From: Rheinheimera baltica DSM 14885
Lineage (GTDB): Bacteria; Pseudomonadota; Gammaproteobacteria; Enterobacterales; Alteromonadaceae
Direction: 5' to 3'
NCBI RefSeq assembly: GCF_000425345.1
Contig: NZ_AUDG01000004.1
Location: 62,001-126,000 of the forward strand
Length of the DNA: 64,000 nt
Positions 28,271 through 38,708 of this stretch are shown here, one piece after another; the first letter of the stretch is position 1; every line of letters begins with the position of its first letter. The position numbers and the translations under genes were made by a program. The notes below the pieces were generated by a model, which made no database searches, was not told where the DNA came from, and was given only the letters and a program-made list of their open reading frames with translations.

Positions 28271-29790
28271 AGCCCATCTCCCACAATAGTTTGCGACCCA
28301 AGAATCGTGTTTATTGCCGTCTGGGTGTCGTACAACTGCACTGCCGCTTGCTGCGACAACTCCGTTAAAGGCCCCGCAAATATAACAAGCAATGGGCTGG
28401 CAACAAGCAACCAGCTTATAGCAAATACTTGTAGTGGTGCGGCTTTATCACCACCCGAGTCAGTGCCGCTAACCCGCCAAAATAATGTACTACCGGCACG
28501 AGACAAGCCAATAATCACTAATAAGCTACACAATAAAATGGTAGTCCATACTATAACCTGCTTCGCCGGATCCGTTACGGATTGTAGTAACATGAGCTTA
28601 CCAATAAAGCCGGATAGTGGCGGTAAACCGGCAACCGACATCGCACCGAGCATAAACATGATGCCCAACATAATAGGCTGAGTAACACGGCGCCCTGATA
28701 CCAGCCGGTCTGCTGCTTTGCCGCGCTGATTTGCAATAACATCAGCAATCAAAAATAGCGCAGCGGTAACCAAGGTTGAATGCACACTGTAATACAATAC
28801 GGCAGCAGCTGACTGTTCAGTTTGCAGTGCCACCAAACTTACCAGGGTGCCCACTGACACCAGCACTAAATTGGCCACCAACTTACGAAAATCGTGGCTA
28901 GCCATCACACCTATCGCGCCTAGCACAATTGTCGCCAACCCTGCAGGTAATAACCAATCATTGGCCATACCGCTGAGTTCACCAGCATCCGCTCCAAATA
29001 TAGTGGTATATACACGCAACAGCGCATAAACACCTATTTTGGTCATTACTGCAAATAAAGCCGCTACCGGAGCGGAAGCTGCAGAATAGGTTGCAGGCAG
29101 CCAGAACTGCAGGGGCAGTACCGCGGCTTTTAAAGCAAACACAATCATTAACATCAAGCCGCCGGATTTAACCAACATCTGATCTTCTGCAGGCAAGGTG
29201 GCCACTTTCTGTGCCATATCAACAATATTCAATGTACCTAAGGTGCCGTACAACACTGCCAACGCAAAGAGAAAGATGGCCGAACCGGTAAGATTTAACA
29301 CCACATAATGCACTGCCGCTTTGGTTTTATTTTTACCACCGGCATGAATTAACAAGGCATAGGATGCAATCAACAGCACCTCAAAAAACACGAATAAATT
29401 AAATAAGTCTCCGGTAAGAAAGGCACCATTTATGCCCATTACCTGAAACTGAAACAAAGGGTGGAAAAAGGAGCCCTTCTCATCTTCTCCGGCACTACCA
29501 TAGCAAATCGCACCAAAAGCCAGGAAGGCGGTTAAACACACCAACACGACTGACAAATTATCAGCCACTAAAATAATACCAAAGGGCGCTTGCCAATCGC
29601 CCACAGCGTAGTGAATAAAGCCCGCTTGCTGCACCTGTAGTAGTAACAGTACTGCCAATACCAGCTGCAACGCACTGGATACCATACTAACCCATCTGCG
29701 ACGAGACGGAGAATAATGCACCGGAGGCAGCATAATGATTAATGCGGTTAACATCGGCAGTACTACGGGCAACATAATTAAATGCCACAT
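28267..29790 (-). CDS. mrpD: Mrp Na+/H+ antiporter subunit D
   Basis: MrpD is homologous to the proton-pumping ND2/ND4 subunits of complex I and carries one ion pathway. The 507-residue protein has about 14 membrane helices, with the conserved glutamate in VFFEVLLIASYALLIHAGG and lysine-bearing KAAVLPLQFWLPATYSAAS. Overlaps by one base with mrpC. Confidence 0.95.
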   Translation of the reverse strand: MWHLIMLPVVLPMLTALIIMLPPVHYSPSRRRWVSMVSSALQLVLAVLLLLQVQQAGFIHYAVGDWQAPFGIILVADNLSVVLVCLTAFLAFGAICYGSAGEDEKGSFFHPLFQFQVMGINGAFLTGDLFNLFVFFEVLLIASYALLIHAGGKNKTKAAVHYVVLNLTGSAIFLFALAVLYGTLGTLNIVDMAQKVATLPAEDQMLVKSGGLMLMIVFALKAAVLPLQFWLPATYSAASAPVAALFAVMTKIGVYALLRVYTTIFGADAGELSGMANDWLLPAGLATIVLGAIGVMASHDFRKLVANLVLVSVGTLVSLVALQTEQSAAAVLYYSVHSTLVTAALFLIADVIANQRGKAADRLVSGRRVTQPIMLGIMFMLGAMSVAGLPPLSGFIGKLMLLQSVTDPAKQVIVWTTILLCSLLVIIGLSRAGSTLFWRVSGTDSGGDKAAPLQVFAISWLLVASPLLVIFAGPLTELSQQAAVQLYDTQTAINTILGSQTIVGDGL

Positions 29791-30143
29791 CAGCGACTCT
29801 CCCTCTTAGCTGCGCCCATGTTAGGCAGTTTTCCATCAACATGATCGTTGCCAAGATCTGCCCGTGCCCTGATAGCCAGAATCACCAGAAATGCAGTCAT
29901 GGCAAAACCAATAACAATGGCAGTTAGCACAAGTGCCTGAGGCAATGGATCTGCGTAGTGTTCTGTGCTGCCAAGCACGACTGCACCACGCAACGTCAAA
30001 CGACCCGAGGCAAAAATAAACAAGTTAACAGCATACGACAGCATGGTTAACCCCAACATTACCGGAAAGGTTCGTCCTCGTAGCATCAGAAAAATGCCGC
30101 AGAAGGTGAGAAAGCCTATACAGCAGGCAAACAATGTTTCCAT
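29790..30143 (-). CDS. mrpC: Mrp Na+/H+ antiporter subunit C
   Basis: MrpC resembles NuoK of complex I. The 117-residue protein has three membrane helices and the typical DPLPQALVLTAIVIGFAMTA segment. Stop and start codons overlap neighbouring subunits by one base each. Confidence 0.94.
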   Translation of the reverse strand: METLFACCIGFLTFCGIFLMLRGRTFPVMLGLTMLSYAVNLFIFASGRLTLRGAVVLGSTEHYADPLPQALVLTAIVIGFAMTAFLVILAIRARADLGNDHVDGKLPNMGAAKRESR

Positions 30144-32938
30144 TAAATCGTTTCCTTATGTACTGGCCGGTGTGCGGTAGTCATTTTGCCCAAATTGGCC
30201 AAAATTAATAGCGTAGAGCCAACAACGGTGACATAGACACCCAAATCAAATGCTATAGCGCTTGCCAGTTCTATTTTACCCAGCACAGGTATCGAAAAAT
30301 AATCAAACCATGATGTAAGAAATGGTCGGCCAAACAACCAGCTTGCGACACCGGTAGCCAGTGCAATCAGCAAACCAATAGCAACAACTCGTTGATATTC
30401 AACATTCATTCGCTCTTTAACCCAATCCACACCGTGAGCAATGTATTGCAAAATAATCGCAACCGCAGTCACCAAACCGGCAATAAAACCGCCACCGGGC
30501 AAGTTGTGCCCCCGGAAGAAAATATAAATAGACACCATTACAGCCAAGGGGAGTAAGCTTTGCGAAACGGTAGAAAGTAATAAAGAGTGCCTCTCAACAG
30601 CCCAGGGCCTGCCCTCTCCGTCACTGCTAGGTTTAAACAGAGGAATACGGGTTAGAAGTTTAAAAATACCTAACGAGGCTATACCTAATACGGCTATTTC
30701 ACCCATAGTATCAAAGCCGCGGAAATCAACCAGAATAACATTGACCACATTTGTACCACCGCCACCGGTTTTGGCATTAGCAATAAAGAAGTCTGAGATG
30801 CTAGTAAATGGCCGCGTCATTAACGCATAACTCAAGCTGCCAACAACAACACCTACCATACTGGCTATACTTAAATCTCTTACCACTCTTGAGGATTCAG
30901 ATTGTTTAGGTGTTTTGTGCGGTAAGAAAAATAGCGCCAGCATCAGTAATATAATCGTCACCACTTCCACTGAAAGCTGGGTCAGCGCCAAATCTGGAGC
31001 GGAGAATCGGGTAAAGGCAATTGATACCATTAGGCCTACCACTGAAATCATCAGCAATGCAATAACCCGCTTACGATGCCAAACAACAGTCGCAAAGGCA
31101 GCAATAAGTAACATTATTGCCCCGGTTGCATTTACCGCATCAATGGGTAACTCCTCCCTACCCCCCCACAAGGTTGTAAGGTGGGTAAGCGGCAAACCGG
31201 CCAGCAATACAAAACTCAGCAATACCAATGTCATGTAGCGCTGAAGCGAACCATTATCTAACCACTGATAAAGCCTGTCGCAACGTGCCGCAAACTGTTT
31301 TACGCCACGCTCAAAGCTGTTAAGAGCATCAACTTCAGGCAAGGTATTTTGAAAATCAAACAAATGTTTGCGATTAACGTAAATCAAGGTTCCGGCCAGT
31401 AATGCGGCCACACTCATCAACAACGGCAGGTTAAAGCCATGCCATATAGCCAGGCTATACTCCGGTACTTTAGCGGGCAACACCGCCAGTGACGCAGCAT
31501 GCAGCAAATCACCAATAATATAACCGGGGAAAATGCCCACCAAAATACACAGTGCTACCAGTATTTCTACTGGCACGCGCATATAGCGCGGCGGTTCATG
31601 CGGCGTCTTAGTTAGCCCTTTGGGCTGGCCATTGAAAAACACGTCGTGAATAAAACGCATTGAATAAGCCACAGAAAATATGGCCGCAATTGTCGCCAAT
31701 ACTGGGATCACCCATGACAATGAACCCAACAAATGCTGGTGTAGCGTCTCAGCAAAAAACATTTCCTTCGACAAAAAACCATTTAGCAACGGTACGCCAG
31801 CCATGGCTGCCGCGGCAACCATGGCCAGCGTGGCAGTAATGGGCATAAATTGCCACAAACCGTTTAGTTTACGCATGTCTCGCGAACCGGATTCATGATC
31901 AATAATACCCGCCGCCATAAATAATGACGCCTTAAAAGTGGCGTGATTAATAATATGAAACAAGCCAGCAACGGCAGCCAAATCAGTGCCCATACCAAAT
32001 AGCAACGTAATAAGACCCAGATGACTAATAGTTGAGTACGCCAGCAAGCCTTTCAAATCGTGCTTAAATAGTGCCAGATAAGCGCCTATTAATAAGGTTG
32101 CCAAACCCGTAACACTCACCAGAATAAACCATAGTTCCGTGCCGGATAATGCCGGGTAAAATCGCGCCAGCAAGAAAATACCGGCTTTAACCATTGTAGC
32201 CGAATGTAAGTAAGCACTTACCGGCGTAGGAGCTGCCATCGCATTAGGTAACCAAAAATGAAACGGAAATTGCGCCGACTTGGTAAAACAGCCCAGTAAA
32301 AATAAAACCAGCAGTAACGGGTACAAACTATGCTGCTTAATCAGCTCGCCACTATTAAGCACCTGCTGCAAATCATAACTACCTACTATCTGACCAATAA
32401 GCAAAAAGGCAGCCAACAGTGCCAAACCGCCGGCCCCTGTTACCGTTAGTGCCATTCGGGCACCACGACGCGCTTCCGCTTTATGCCACCAAAAGCTAAT
32501 AAGTAAAAAAGAACTGATGCTGGTTAATTCCCAAAACAGCCATAGTTGCAACAAATTCCCCGAGAGTACTATGCCCAGCATCGCCGTCATAAACAGCATC
32601 AAATAGGCATAAAACCGTGGCATGGAATCACGCTCAGACAGGTAGTAACGTGCATACAGGATAATTAACAGGCCAATGCCCAAAATCAACAAACTGAACA
32701 AAAATGCCAAACCGTCCAGCACTATGGTGATGTCTAGCCCAAGTTGCGGAACCCAGGAAGCAAAGAAACGTAAACTTTCGCCAGCAAAAACCTGCTGTCC
32801 GTGCAGCAACAGCAACATTAACGCCAAGGCGGGAGGGATGGCGGAAGCCAGTGCGCAGGCGCTCCTATTCCAACGTGCAGTAAACACGGGAACCAAGCTT
32901 CCCAGCAGTGGCAAAAGTAAAATCCACAAGAGTGTCAT
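30143..32938 (-). CDS. mrpA: Mrp Na+/H+ antiporter fused subunit A/B (MrpA')
   Basis: This 931-residue protein is the ND5-like MrpA with the MrpB domain fused at its C terminus, the arrangement of group 2 Mrp operons in marine and other proteobacteria. The ND5-like part has [40 protein letters not shown] and the [10 protein letters not shown] segment. The C-terminal MrpB part has [19 protein letters not shown]. It is the first gene of the six-gene operon and provides alkali and sodium tolerance. About 270 non-coding bases separate it from divergent fumC. Confidence 0.95.
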   Translation of the reverse strand: MTLLWILLLPLLGSLVPVFTARWNRSACALASAIPPALALMLLLLHGQQVFAGESLRFFASWVPQLGLDITIVLDGLAFLFSLLILGIGLLIILYARYYLSERDSMPRFYAYLMLFMTAMLGIVLSGNLLQLWLFWELTSISSFLLISFWWHKAEARRGARMALTVTGAGGLALLAAFLLIGQIVGSYDLQQVLNSGELIKQHSLYPLLLVLFLLGCFTKSAQFPFHFWLPNAMAAPTPVSAYLHSATMVKAGIFLLARFYPALSGTELWFILVSVTGLATLLIGAYLALFKHDLKGLLAYSTISHLGLITLLFGMGTDLAAVAGLFHIINHATFKASLFMAAGIIDHESGSRDMRKLNGLWQFMPITATLAMVAAAAMAGVPLLNGFLSKEMFFAETLHQHLLGSLSWVIPVLATIAAIFSVAYSMRFIHDVFFNGQPKGLTKTPHEPPRYMRVPVEILVALCILVGIFPGYIIGDLLHAASLAVLPAKVPEYSLAIWHGFNLPLLMSVAALLAGTLIYVNRKHLFDFQNTLPEVDALNSFERGVKQFAARCDRLYQWLDNGSLQRYMTLVLLSFVLLAGLPLTHLTTLWGGREELPIDAVNATGAIMLLIAAFATVVWHRKRVIALLMISVVGLMVSIAFTRFSAPDLALTQLSVEVVTIILLMLALFFLPHKTPKQSESSRVVRDLSIASMVGVVVGSLSYALMTRPFTSISDFFIANAKTGGGGTNVVNVILVDFRGFDTMGEIAVLGIASLGIFKLLTRIPLFKPSSDGEGRPWAVERHSLLLSTVSQSLLPLAVMVSIYIFFRGHNLPGGGFIAGLVTAVAIILQYIAHGVDWVKERMNVEYQRVVAIGLLIALATGVASWLFGRPFLTSWFDYFSIPVLGKIELASAIAFDLGVYVTVVGSTLLILANLGKMTTAHRPVHKETI

Positions 32939-33210
32939 AGCTGGCGCGCTTCCTTTTTCTAATTAACCAGACTGATATTGCTAACGGCCACACCAATTTT
33001 ACAGATTAAGTTATTGATATCCATAAAAAGTTGAATAGGTGTAGAAGATAGGCTGCCTTTACAACATCTGGCAGGTTGAAATATCAGCATGTCGGTTTTA
33101 ATGTCATTATTTATAACGTTATCTCCACGAAATGTCTATCAAAGCTGGCAGCAGAAGCCTAAAGCCGTTACAACTTAAAGCATAAGTAACAGCCAACAAG
33201 AGGAACTACC
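32939..33210. promoter_or_regulatory. Divergent region between mrpA' and fumC
   Basis: No gene is visible in these 272 bases. On the plus strand TTGAAA (33076-33081) and TAATGT (33099-33104) have a 17-base spacer and could drive fumC. A perfect ten-base palindrome, ATAACGTTAT, lies just after it at 33113-33122 and may be an operator. I found no clear minus-strand promoter for mrp. Confidence 0.4.
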
Positions 33211-34605
33211 ATGCAAACCCGCACAGAACAAGACAGTATGGGCAAACTTAATGTGCCAATTGACGCACTTTACCAGGCTCAGACCCAGCGCGCGGTGCAG
33301 AATTTTCGCATAAGTGGCCAAACGCTACCCGTCGATTTTATTCAGGCATTGTTACAAATAAAAAAAGCGGCGGCAGAAACTAATCTGCAGCTGGGCTTAG
33401 TAGATGCTGACATTAGTACGGCAATTTGTCAGGCGGCAGATCAACAATTAAGTGAGCTTGCCAAACCGCAACCCAGCCTACGGCACTTCCCAATAGACGT
33501 GTTTCAAACCGGTTCAGGCACCAGCACAAATATGAATGTCAACGAAGTGCTCGCCACACTGGCCAGTAAGGCATTAGGAAAGGAAATTAGTCCAAATGAT
33601 CATGTTAATCTGGGGCAAAGTAGCAACGATACGATTCCCAGCGCGATACACATCAGCGCAGCACTGGCAGTGCAGCAACAATTACTGCCTTCACTACAAC
33701 AACTCCAGCAACAATTAGTTGAGAAAGCGCAGCAAATTGGTCATCTGGTGAAAACAGGCCGCACCCATTTAATGGATGCAATGCCGGTAAACTTTTCCCA
33801 AATATTAGGCGGCTGGCAAGCACAGTTGCATCAAGCAGAACAACAGCTCAAGCAACAATTGTCGTTCCTGCAAGCACTAGCACAAGGAGGCACGGCGGTG
33901 GGTACCGGTATCAATGCCGATCCGGCATTTGCTGCCACCTTTTGCAAACAGTTAAGCCACAACACCGGCTTAGCTTTTAGCCCAGCCGCTAATTTTTTTG
34001 CTGCTATTGGCTCGCAAGACACCGCCGTATCTGTGTCAGGCGCATTAAAAACTCTCGCAGTATGCCTAATGAAAATGAGTAACGACTTGCGCTGGATGAA
34101 CTCAGGGCCTTTAGCCGGATTAGGTGAAATTTCGCTGCCAGCATTACAGCCAGGCTCTTCAATTATGCCGGGAAAAGTAAACCCGGTGATCCCAGAAGCC
34201 GTTGCCATGGTCTGTGCACAGGTTATTGGCAACGATTGCTGCATTACTGTTGCAGGTCAATCTGGCAACTTTGAATTGAATGTCATGCTACCGCTTATTG
34301 CCCAAAACCTTTTACATAGTATTCGTTTACTGGCAAATGGCTGCACCGCACTTAGCGAGCAGGCTATTAAAGATTTTACCGTGCAGGAAGATAACATCAG
34401 TAAACCGCTGGCATTGAACCCCATTTTAGTAACCGCACTGAACCCACTTATTGGCTACGCAAAAGCCGCCGAGATTGCCAAACAAGCTAATCAACAACAG
34501 CGGCCAGTGCTAGATGTAGCATTAGAACATACGAGCTACAGCCGCAAAGAACTGATGTCACTGCTGGATCCTGCCAAACTATGCCAGGGCGGCAATTCGG
34601 CTTAA
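33211..34605 (+). CDS. fumC: Class II fumarate hydratase FumC
   Basis: FumC interconverts fumarate and malate without an iron-sulfur cluster, so it keeps working under oxidative stress. The 464-residue protein has the superfamily signature GSSIMPGKVNP, the substrate segment TGSGTSTNMNVNEV and TGRTHLMDAMPV. In the signature the family serine is retained. It begins after an AGAGGAAC ribosome site. Distinguished from aspartase and adenylosuccinate lyase by these segments. Confidence 0.95.
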   Translation: MQTRTEQDSMGKLNVPIDALYQAQTQRAVQNFRISGQTLPVDFIQALLQIKKAAAETNLQLGLVDADISTAICQAADQQLSELAKPQPSLRHFPIDVFQTGSGTSTNMNVNEVLATLASKALGKEISPNDHVNLGQSSNDTIPSAIHISAALAVQQQLLPSLQQLQQQLVEKAQQIGHLVKTGRTHLMDAMPVNFSQILGGWQAQLHQAEQQLKQQLSFLQALAQGGTAVGTGINADPAFAATFCKQLSHNTGLAFSPAANFFAAIGSQDTAVSVSGALKTLAVCLMKMSNDLRWMNSGPLAGLGEISLPALQPGSSIMPGKVNPVIPEAVAMVCAQVIGNDCCITVAGQSGNFELNVMLPLIAQNLLHSIRLLANGCTALSEQAIKDFTVQEDNISKPLALNPILVTALNPLIGYAKAAEIAKQANQQQRPVLDVALEHTSYSRKELMSLLDPAKLCQGGNSA

Positions 34606-34740
34606 ACGCTGAATGAACAAAATTAGCATAATCAAGGTACCACAGCATGTAGCACTTCAAGAAACAGGACTCTATTGGGTGTACGTTTTAAAAACACTTT
34701 ACATTGCTATGTCTTGAATATTCAATATAGAAGGACATTC

Positions 34741-34839
34741 GTTAATTTTTCAATAAATATTCATTGCAAACAACCCTTAATTTATCGCTATAATGCGTCC
34801 CTTGCGTTACATACGAATAACAAAAAAGGAAGTTGTACA
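34741..34839 (+). promoter_or_regulatory. Promoter of the YjgN-M48 gene pair with ArgR-box-like sequence
   Basis: A perfect TATAAT lies at 34789-34794 with TTGCAA at 34764-34769, a long 19-base spacer. The sequence TTTCAATAAATATTCATT (34747-34764) matches E. coli ARG boxes at most positions but lacks the central G of the left half-site. A second palindrome, TTGAATATTCAA, lies shortly before it. ArgR control is only a possibility in such AT-rich DNA. Confidence 0.4.
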
Positions 34840-35925
34840 ATGGAAAACTCAGTTAGCAATGACGCAGCATCTGCTGAAAACAAACCTCAGCGTGCCAGTA
34901 AAGTCGTATTTTCCGGTCAAGGCGGAGAATTCTTTGGCATCTGGATTGTTAATTTGCTGCTTAGCATAGTGACATTGGGTATTTATAGCGCTTGGGCGAC
35001 AGTGCGTACCCGGCAGTACTTTTATGGCCATACGCAAATAGAAAAACAGCCGTTTCGCTACCTGGCCTCCCCAATGCAAATTTTAAAAGGCCGTATTATT
35101 GCCATTGTTATTTTTGCATTATTCTTTGCCATTTCTTACCTATCGCCCGTCATGGCTGTAGTACTGGCAATCCTGTTTATGTTTGTATCGCCCTGGCTGG
35201 TGGTGCAAAGCCTAAAGTTTAATTTACGCATGACCAGTTACCGTAATGTGCGTTTTGCATTTCACGGAGATTACCTGGGTGCCTTTAAGTATTTCATACT
35301 GTTGCCAATATTGTCTGTTTTCACTTTATATTTGGCATTGCCATGGGCATTAAAAAAAATCGATCACTACATCTGTAGCAATACCAGTTTCGGTGGCAAG
35401 AAAATGCAGGTAACAACTGACACCAGCTCTTACTATATTGCTGCATTAGTCGCTGCTGCTATTGTGTTTGGCGTGATGACCGTTGTAGCCATTATCGGTG
35501 TGGTACTCGGAATTTTGATGGCCGTAACCGACAGTGGTAATGCTTCAGCTGCGGCGTTAATGACATCCGTCGCCGTGTTTGTAGCATACTTTTTCGCTTT
35601 TACGTTAAGCGGGGCTATTTACCATTGCATGATTCGTAATCATCTGTTTGAGCGCACAGAGTTGCCTGGCATTGCCAAATTTAAATCTAAGATGGAAGTG
35701 TTACCTTTCCTGATGCTGACGTTAACTAACCTTGTTGCAATAGTCTTGACGCTAGGCTTGGCTTATCCGTGGGCTAAAGTGCGTAAAGCACGTTATTTGG
35801 CCTCGGTAACTTCACTGATTATCTATCCTCAGATAGATACCTTAGTTGATGAACAGCAAAGCGAAAATAGCGCATTTGGCGAAGAAGCTGCCGGCCTGTT
35901 TGACGTTGATGTGTCAATAGCCTAA
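34840..35925 (+). CDS. DUF898 (YjgN-like) membrane protein
   Basis: This 361-residue inner-membrane protein belongs to the DUF898/YjgN family of unknown function. It has about six to eight hydrophobic helices and the repeated family signature ending in tryptophan-rich turns, SIVTLGIYSAWATVRTRQYF near the start and LTLGLAYPWAKVRKARYL near the end. I chose the ATG behind AAGGAAG; the frame is open upstream but not coding-like. The stop overlaps the start of the M48 peptidase (TAATG), suggesting a functional pair. Confidence 0.88.
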   Translation: MENSVSNDAASAENKPQRASKVVFSGQGGEFFGIWIVNLLLSIVTLGIYSAWATVRTRQYFYGHTQIEKQPFRYLASPMQILKGRIIAIVIFALFFAISYLSPVMAVVLAILFMFVSPWLVVQSLKFNLRMTSYRNVRFAFHGDYLGAFKYFILLPILSVFTLYLALPWALKKIDHYICSNTSFGGKKMQVTTDTSSYYIAALVAAAIVFGVMTVVAIIGVVLGILMAVTDSGNASAAALMTSVAVFVAYFFAFTLSGAIYHCMIRNHLFERTELPGIAKFKSKMEVLPFLMLTLTNLVAIVLTLGLAYPWAKVRKARYLASVTSLIIYPQIDTLVDEQQSENSAFGEEAAGLFDVDVSIA

Positions 35926-36968
35926 TGAACACCGTGGCTAACGTTACTGGCCAGTATCAACATGCGGGCAGCAGCACTTTGTATGCTGCTGTTGCGGTCA
36001 TTAACGACCAGCAACAACTGCAGATATGCTGTCAGCAATCGGGTGATGTGTTGTCTGAGTCTGCGGCAGCTGACTACCGTTACGGTACCATAATACCGGG
36101 CTTGCCGGTTGAACTTCGTTTACGTGACGGTGCCGTTTTTTTACCTGACGATGCCCATTTTCGCTGGCCCTCTCAAGCCAGATCTTCCGGTTGGGCGGCC
36201 AGGTTAGAAAGCCATAAATTGTCTATCGTTGCGGCGGTGTTACTGTCGCCGCTTTTGCTATGGTGGATAATTTTCGACCTAATGCCAATAATGGCCAGTG
36301 CAGCCGTGCCCCTGGTTCCTGATAGCGTTAAGCAGCAAATGGGTAAACAAACCTTTTATACTTTGCAAAAAACAACGCTAAAACCGACAGAGCTATCCGC
36401 CAGTGCACAAGCAACTGTGCATTACCACTGGCAAATGGCGCTGCAAAAACTGCCATTAACAAATAAAAACTACCAGCTGCATTTGTACAAGTCAGACTTC
36501 TTTGGTGCAAATGCGTTTGCTCTGCCAGATGGCACTGTGGTGATGACCGATGACCTTGTTATCCTGTTACAAAACAACCCAGATGCTATTTTGGCGGTGC
36601 TGTTGCATGAAATGGGACACGTTGAAGGCCAGCACAGTGTGCGAATGGTCGCGCAATCGCTCGGTGCGACATTGGTTATTGGCATTTTGTTTGGTAGCCC
36701 GGACGGCGTAGCAGATTTACTGTTAGGTTCAGGTACGGCGCTATTACAAAATGCGTTTTCTCGCGATATGGAACGAGAAGCTGATAATTTTTCCCTAACA
36801 CAACTGCAGGTACTGGGTAAATCACCGAAAGCTTTTGCCGATGCGATGTCAGCATTACTGGAAGCCAGCAGTGCTGACGCCAGCACGTCAAATCAGCTGC
36901 TTAAATATCTAAGCACTCATCCGGATACAGCAGAACGGATTAAGCTCGCGACCGACTTGCAACAGTAA
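35925..36968 (+). CDS. M48-family zinc metallopeptidase
   Basis: The 347-residue protein has a short N-terminal cytoplasmic beta-rich segment, one or two membrane helices around residues 95-125, and a C-terminal M48 peptidase domain. The zinc motif is LLHEMGHVEGQHS (HExxH) and the third ligand glutamate lies in MEREADNFSL. Related proteases (BepA, LoiP, HtpX) act in envelope quality control. It is translationally coupled to the DUF898 protein, which may be its membrane partner or substrate; that is inference. Confidence 0.9.
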   Translation: MNTVANVTGQYQHAGSSTLYAAVAVINDQQQLQICCQQSGDVLSESAAADYRYGTIIPGLPVELRLRDGAVFLPDDAHFRWPSQARSSGWAARLESHKLSIVAAVLLSPLLLWWIIFDLMPIMASAAVPLVPDSVKQQMGKQTFYTLQKTTLKPTELSASAQATVHYHWQMALQKLPLTNKNYQLHLYKSDFFGANAFALPDGTVVMTDDLVILLQNNPDAILAVLLHEMGHVEGQHSVRMVAQSLGATLVIGILFGSPDGVADLLLGSGTALLQNAFSRDMEREADNFSLTQLQVLGKSPKAFADAMSALLEASSADASTSNQLLKYLSTHPDTAERIKLATDLQQ

Positions 36969-37058
36969 CATCTTGCTTTTACTTCACACCGCACCAGATT
37001 CCTCTGGTGCGGTTTTGTTGCTATAGTTGGCGACAAATACAAACAAGGACAATGCCTT

Positions 37059-38708
37059 ATGTTTCGTTTAGCCAGCCTGATGTCTGCTTTATTTATTACC
37101 AGTGTTCAAGCCGCCCCGGTGGTGCTATCCAATATTAACGGTTATGGCTTTGATGCCAACAGACAATTACAGCCTTTTAGCGTACTGGTGCTTGACGACA
37201 GCACGGGCAAAGTCTTGGCTCGTGGTGATGCTGCTCTTGCGGCACAATATACTCAAGCAATGCAACGCGATGGCAAAGGTAAAACCGTGCTACCTGGCTT
37301 AATTGATGGCCATGGCCATGTGCTGGGATTGGGGCAATATTTAGCCGTAGCAGAGCTGCGCGGCAGTAACAGCGAACAAGATGCGGTAAACCGGGTAGCA
37401 AAGTTTGCTGAAGCAAATAAAGACGCACAGTGGATTATCGGCCGCGGCTGGAACCAGGTATTGTGGCCGACGAAGCAGTTTCCTACCACGGCACTACTGG
37501 ATGAAGCCGTTAACGACAAACCGGTTTACCTGGAGCGGGTAGATGCGCACGCTGGCTGGGCCAACAGCAAAGCACTGGCGCTGGCCGGCATTACTAAAGA
37601 CAGTATAGACCCCCCGGGCGGCGAGATCATACGCGACAGTAAAGGCAAGCCAACCGGGGTGTTAATAGACAACGCCATGGCCTTGGTAGAGCAACATATT
37701 CCGCCTGCCGATGAAAACGCGAAACGCCGAGCACTGAATGTGGCGTTTTCGCACCTGCTGGCGTTGGGTATTACCAGCGTGCATGACGCCGGCGTAGACA
37801 CCGACACCGTTAAGCTGTTTCAGCAACTGGCGGCCGAGCAAAAACTGCCGCTGCGTATTTACCCTATGCTATCGGCGCGCGATCCGCAGCTGCCACAATG
37901 GCTGGAGGCTGGCATTATTGACGATCCGACAGATTTTCTCGATATCCGTTCGGTTAAAATCTACGGTGACGGCGCGCTGGGCAGCCGCGGTGCAGCTTTA
38001 ATAGACCCCTACAGCGACCAGCCATCACAAAAAGGCCTGTTGGTTACCCAGCCGGATAAACTGACGCAAATTATGCAGCTGACCATCGACGCCGGTTTTC
38101 AAACCAATGTGCATGCTATAGGCGATTTAGCCAACCGTTTAGCACTGGACCGCTTTGAACAGTTAGTGCCGGAAGATAAACGCGCATCAAGCCGCCACCG
38201 TATTGAACATGCGCAAATTGTGTCGCCAAAAGACATTCCGCGTTTTGCCAAACTGCATGTACTACCCGCCATGCAGGCGGTGCATGCCACTTCAGATAAA
38301 AATATGGCCGGCGATCGCTTAGGCGTAGCACGCCTGCGTGGTGCCTATGCCTGGCGCAGCTTTGTCGACCAGGGCAGCATTATTGTTGGCGGCTCGGATT
38401 TCCCGGTAGAGCTGGCCAACGTGTTTCACGGCCTGCATGCCTCGGTTACCCGGCAAAGCCAGGATAACCAACCAGAAGGCGGCTGGCTGCCGGAACAAAA
38501 ACTCAACTTAACCGAAGCGCTGCGCTCTTTTACTGTTGATGCCGCTTACGGTGCCTTTCAGGAAAACAGTATGGGCACGCTGGCACCGGGCAGCTGGGCC
38601 GATTTTATTCTGATAGACCGCGATATTTATAATATCCCGCCACAGCAGCTGTGGCAGACAGAGGTAGAGCAAACCTGGGTTAACGGTAAGCAGGTATTCA
38701 CTAAATGA
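37059..38708 (+). CDS. Exported YtcJ-like metal-dependent amidohydrolase
   Basis: This 549-residue protein belongs to the COG1574/amidohydrolase_3 family, hydrolysing C-N bonds with a metal in a TIM barrel. A signal peptide (MFRLASLMSALFITSVQA) points to the periplasm. Metal ligands are in LPGLIDGHGHVLGLG, further histidines in TNVHAIGDLAN and HRIEHAQIV, and the catalytic aspartate in GGSDFPVE. The substrate cannot be told from sequence. Its stop overlaps the next gene by four bases. Confidence 0.9.
   Translation: MFRLASLMSALFITSVQAAPVVLSNINGYGFDANRQLQPFSVLVLDDSTGKVLARGDAALAAQYTQAMQRDGKGKTVLPGLIDGHGHVLGLGQYLAVAELRGSNSEQDAVNRVAKFAEANKDAQWIIGRGWNQVLWPTKQFPTTALLDEAVNDKPVYLERVDAHAGWANSKALALAGITKDSIDPPGGEIIRDSKGKPTGVLIDNAMALVEQHIPPADENAKRRALNVAFSHLLALGITSVHDAGVDTDTVKLFQQLAAEQKLPLRIYPMLSARDPQLPQWLEAGIIDDPTDFLDIRSVKIYGDGALGSRGAALIDPYSDQPSQKGLLVTQPDKLTQIMQLTIDAGFQTNVHAIGDLANRLALDRFEQLVPEDKRASSRHRIEHAQIVSPKDIPRFAKLHVLPAMQAVHATSDKNMAGDRLGVARLRGAYAWRSFVDQGSIIVGGSDFPVELANVFHGLHASVTRQSQDNQPEGGWLPEQKLNLTEALRSFTVDAAYGAFQENSMGTLAPGSWADFILIDRDIYNIPPQQLWQTEVEQTWVNGKQVFTK

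Noticed and set aside
27096-32938. The ND5/ND2-like genes as complex I (nuo) subunits
   Set aside because: The gene order and the MnhE, F and G small subunits are specific to Mrp antiporters, and no redox subunits are present.
34675-34839. N-terminal extension of the DUF898 protein by 55 codons
   Set aside because: The extension covers the promoter-like TATAAT and lacks a ribosome site, while AAGGAAG precedes the ATG at 34840.
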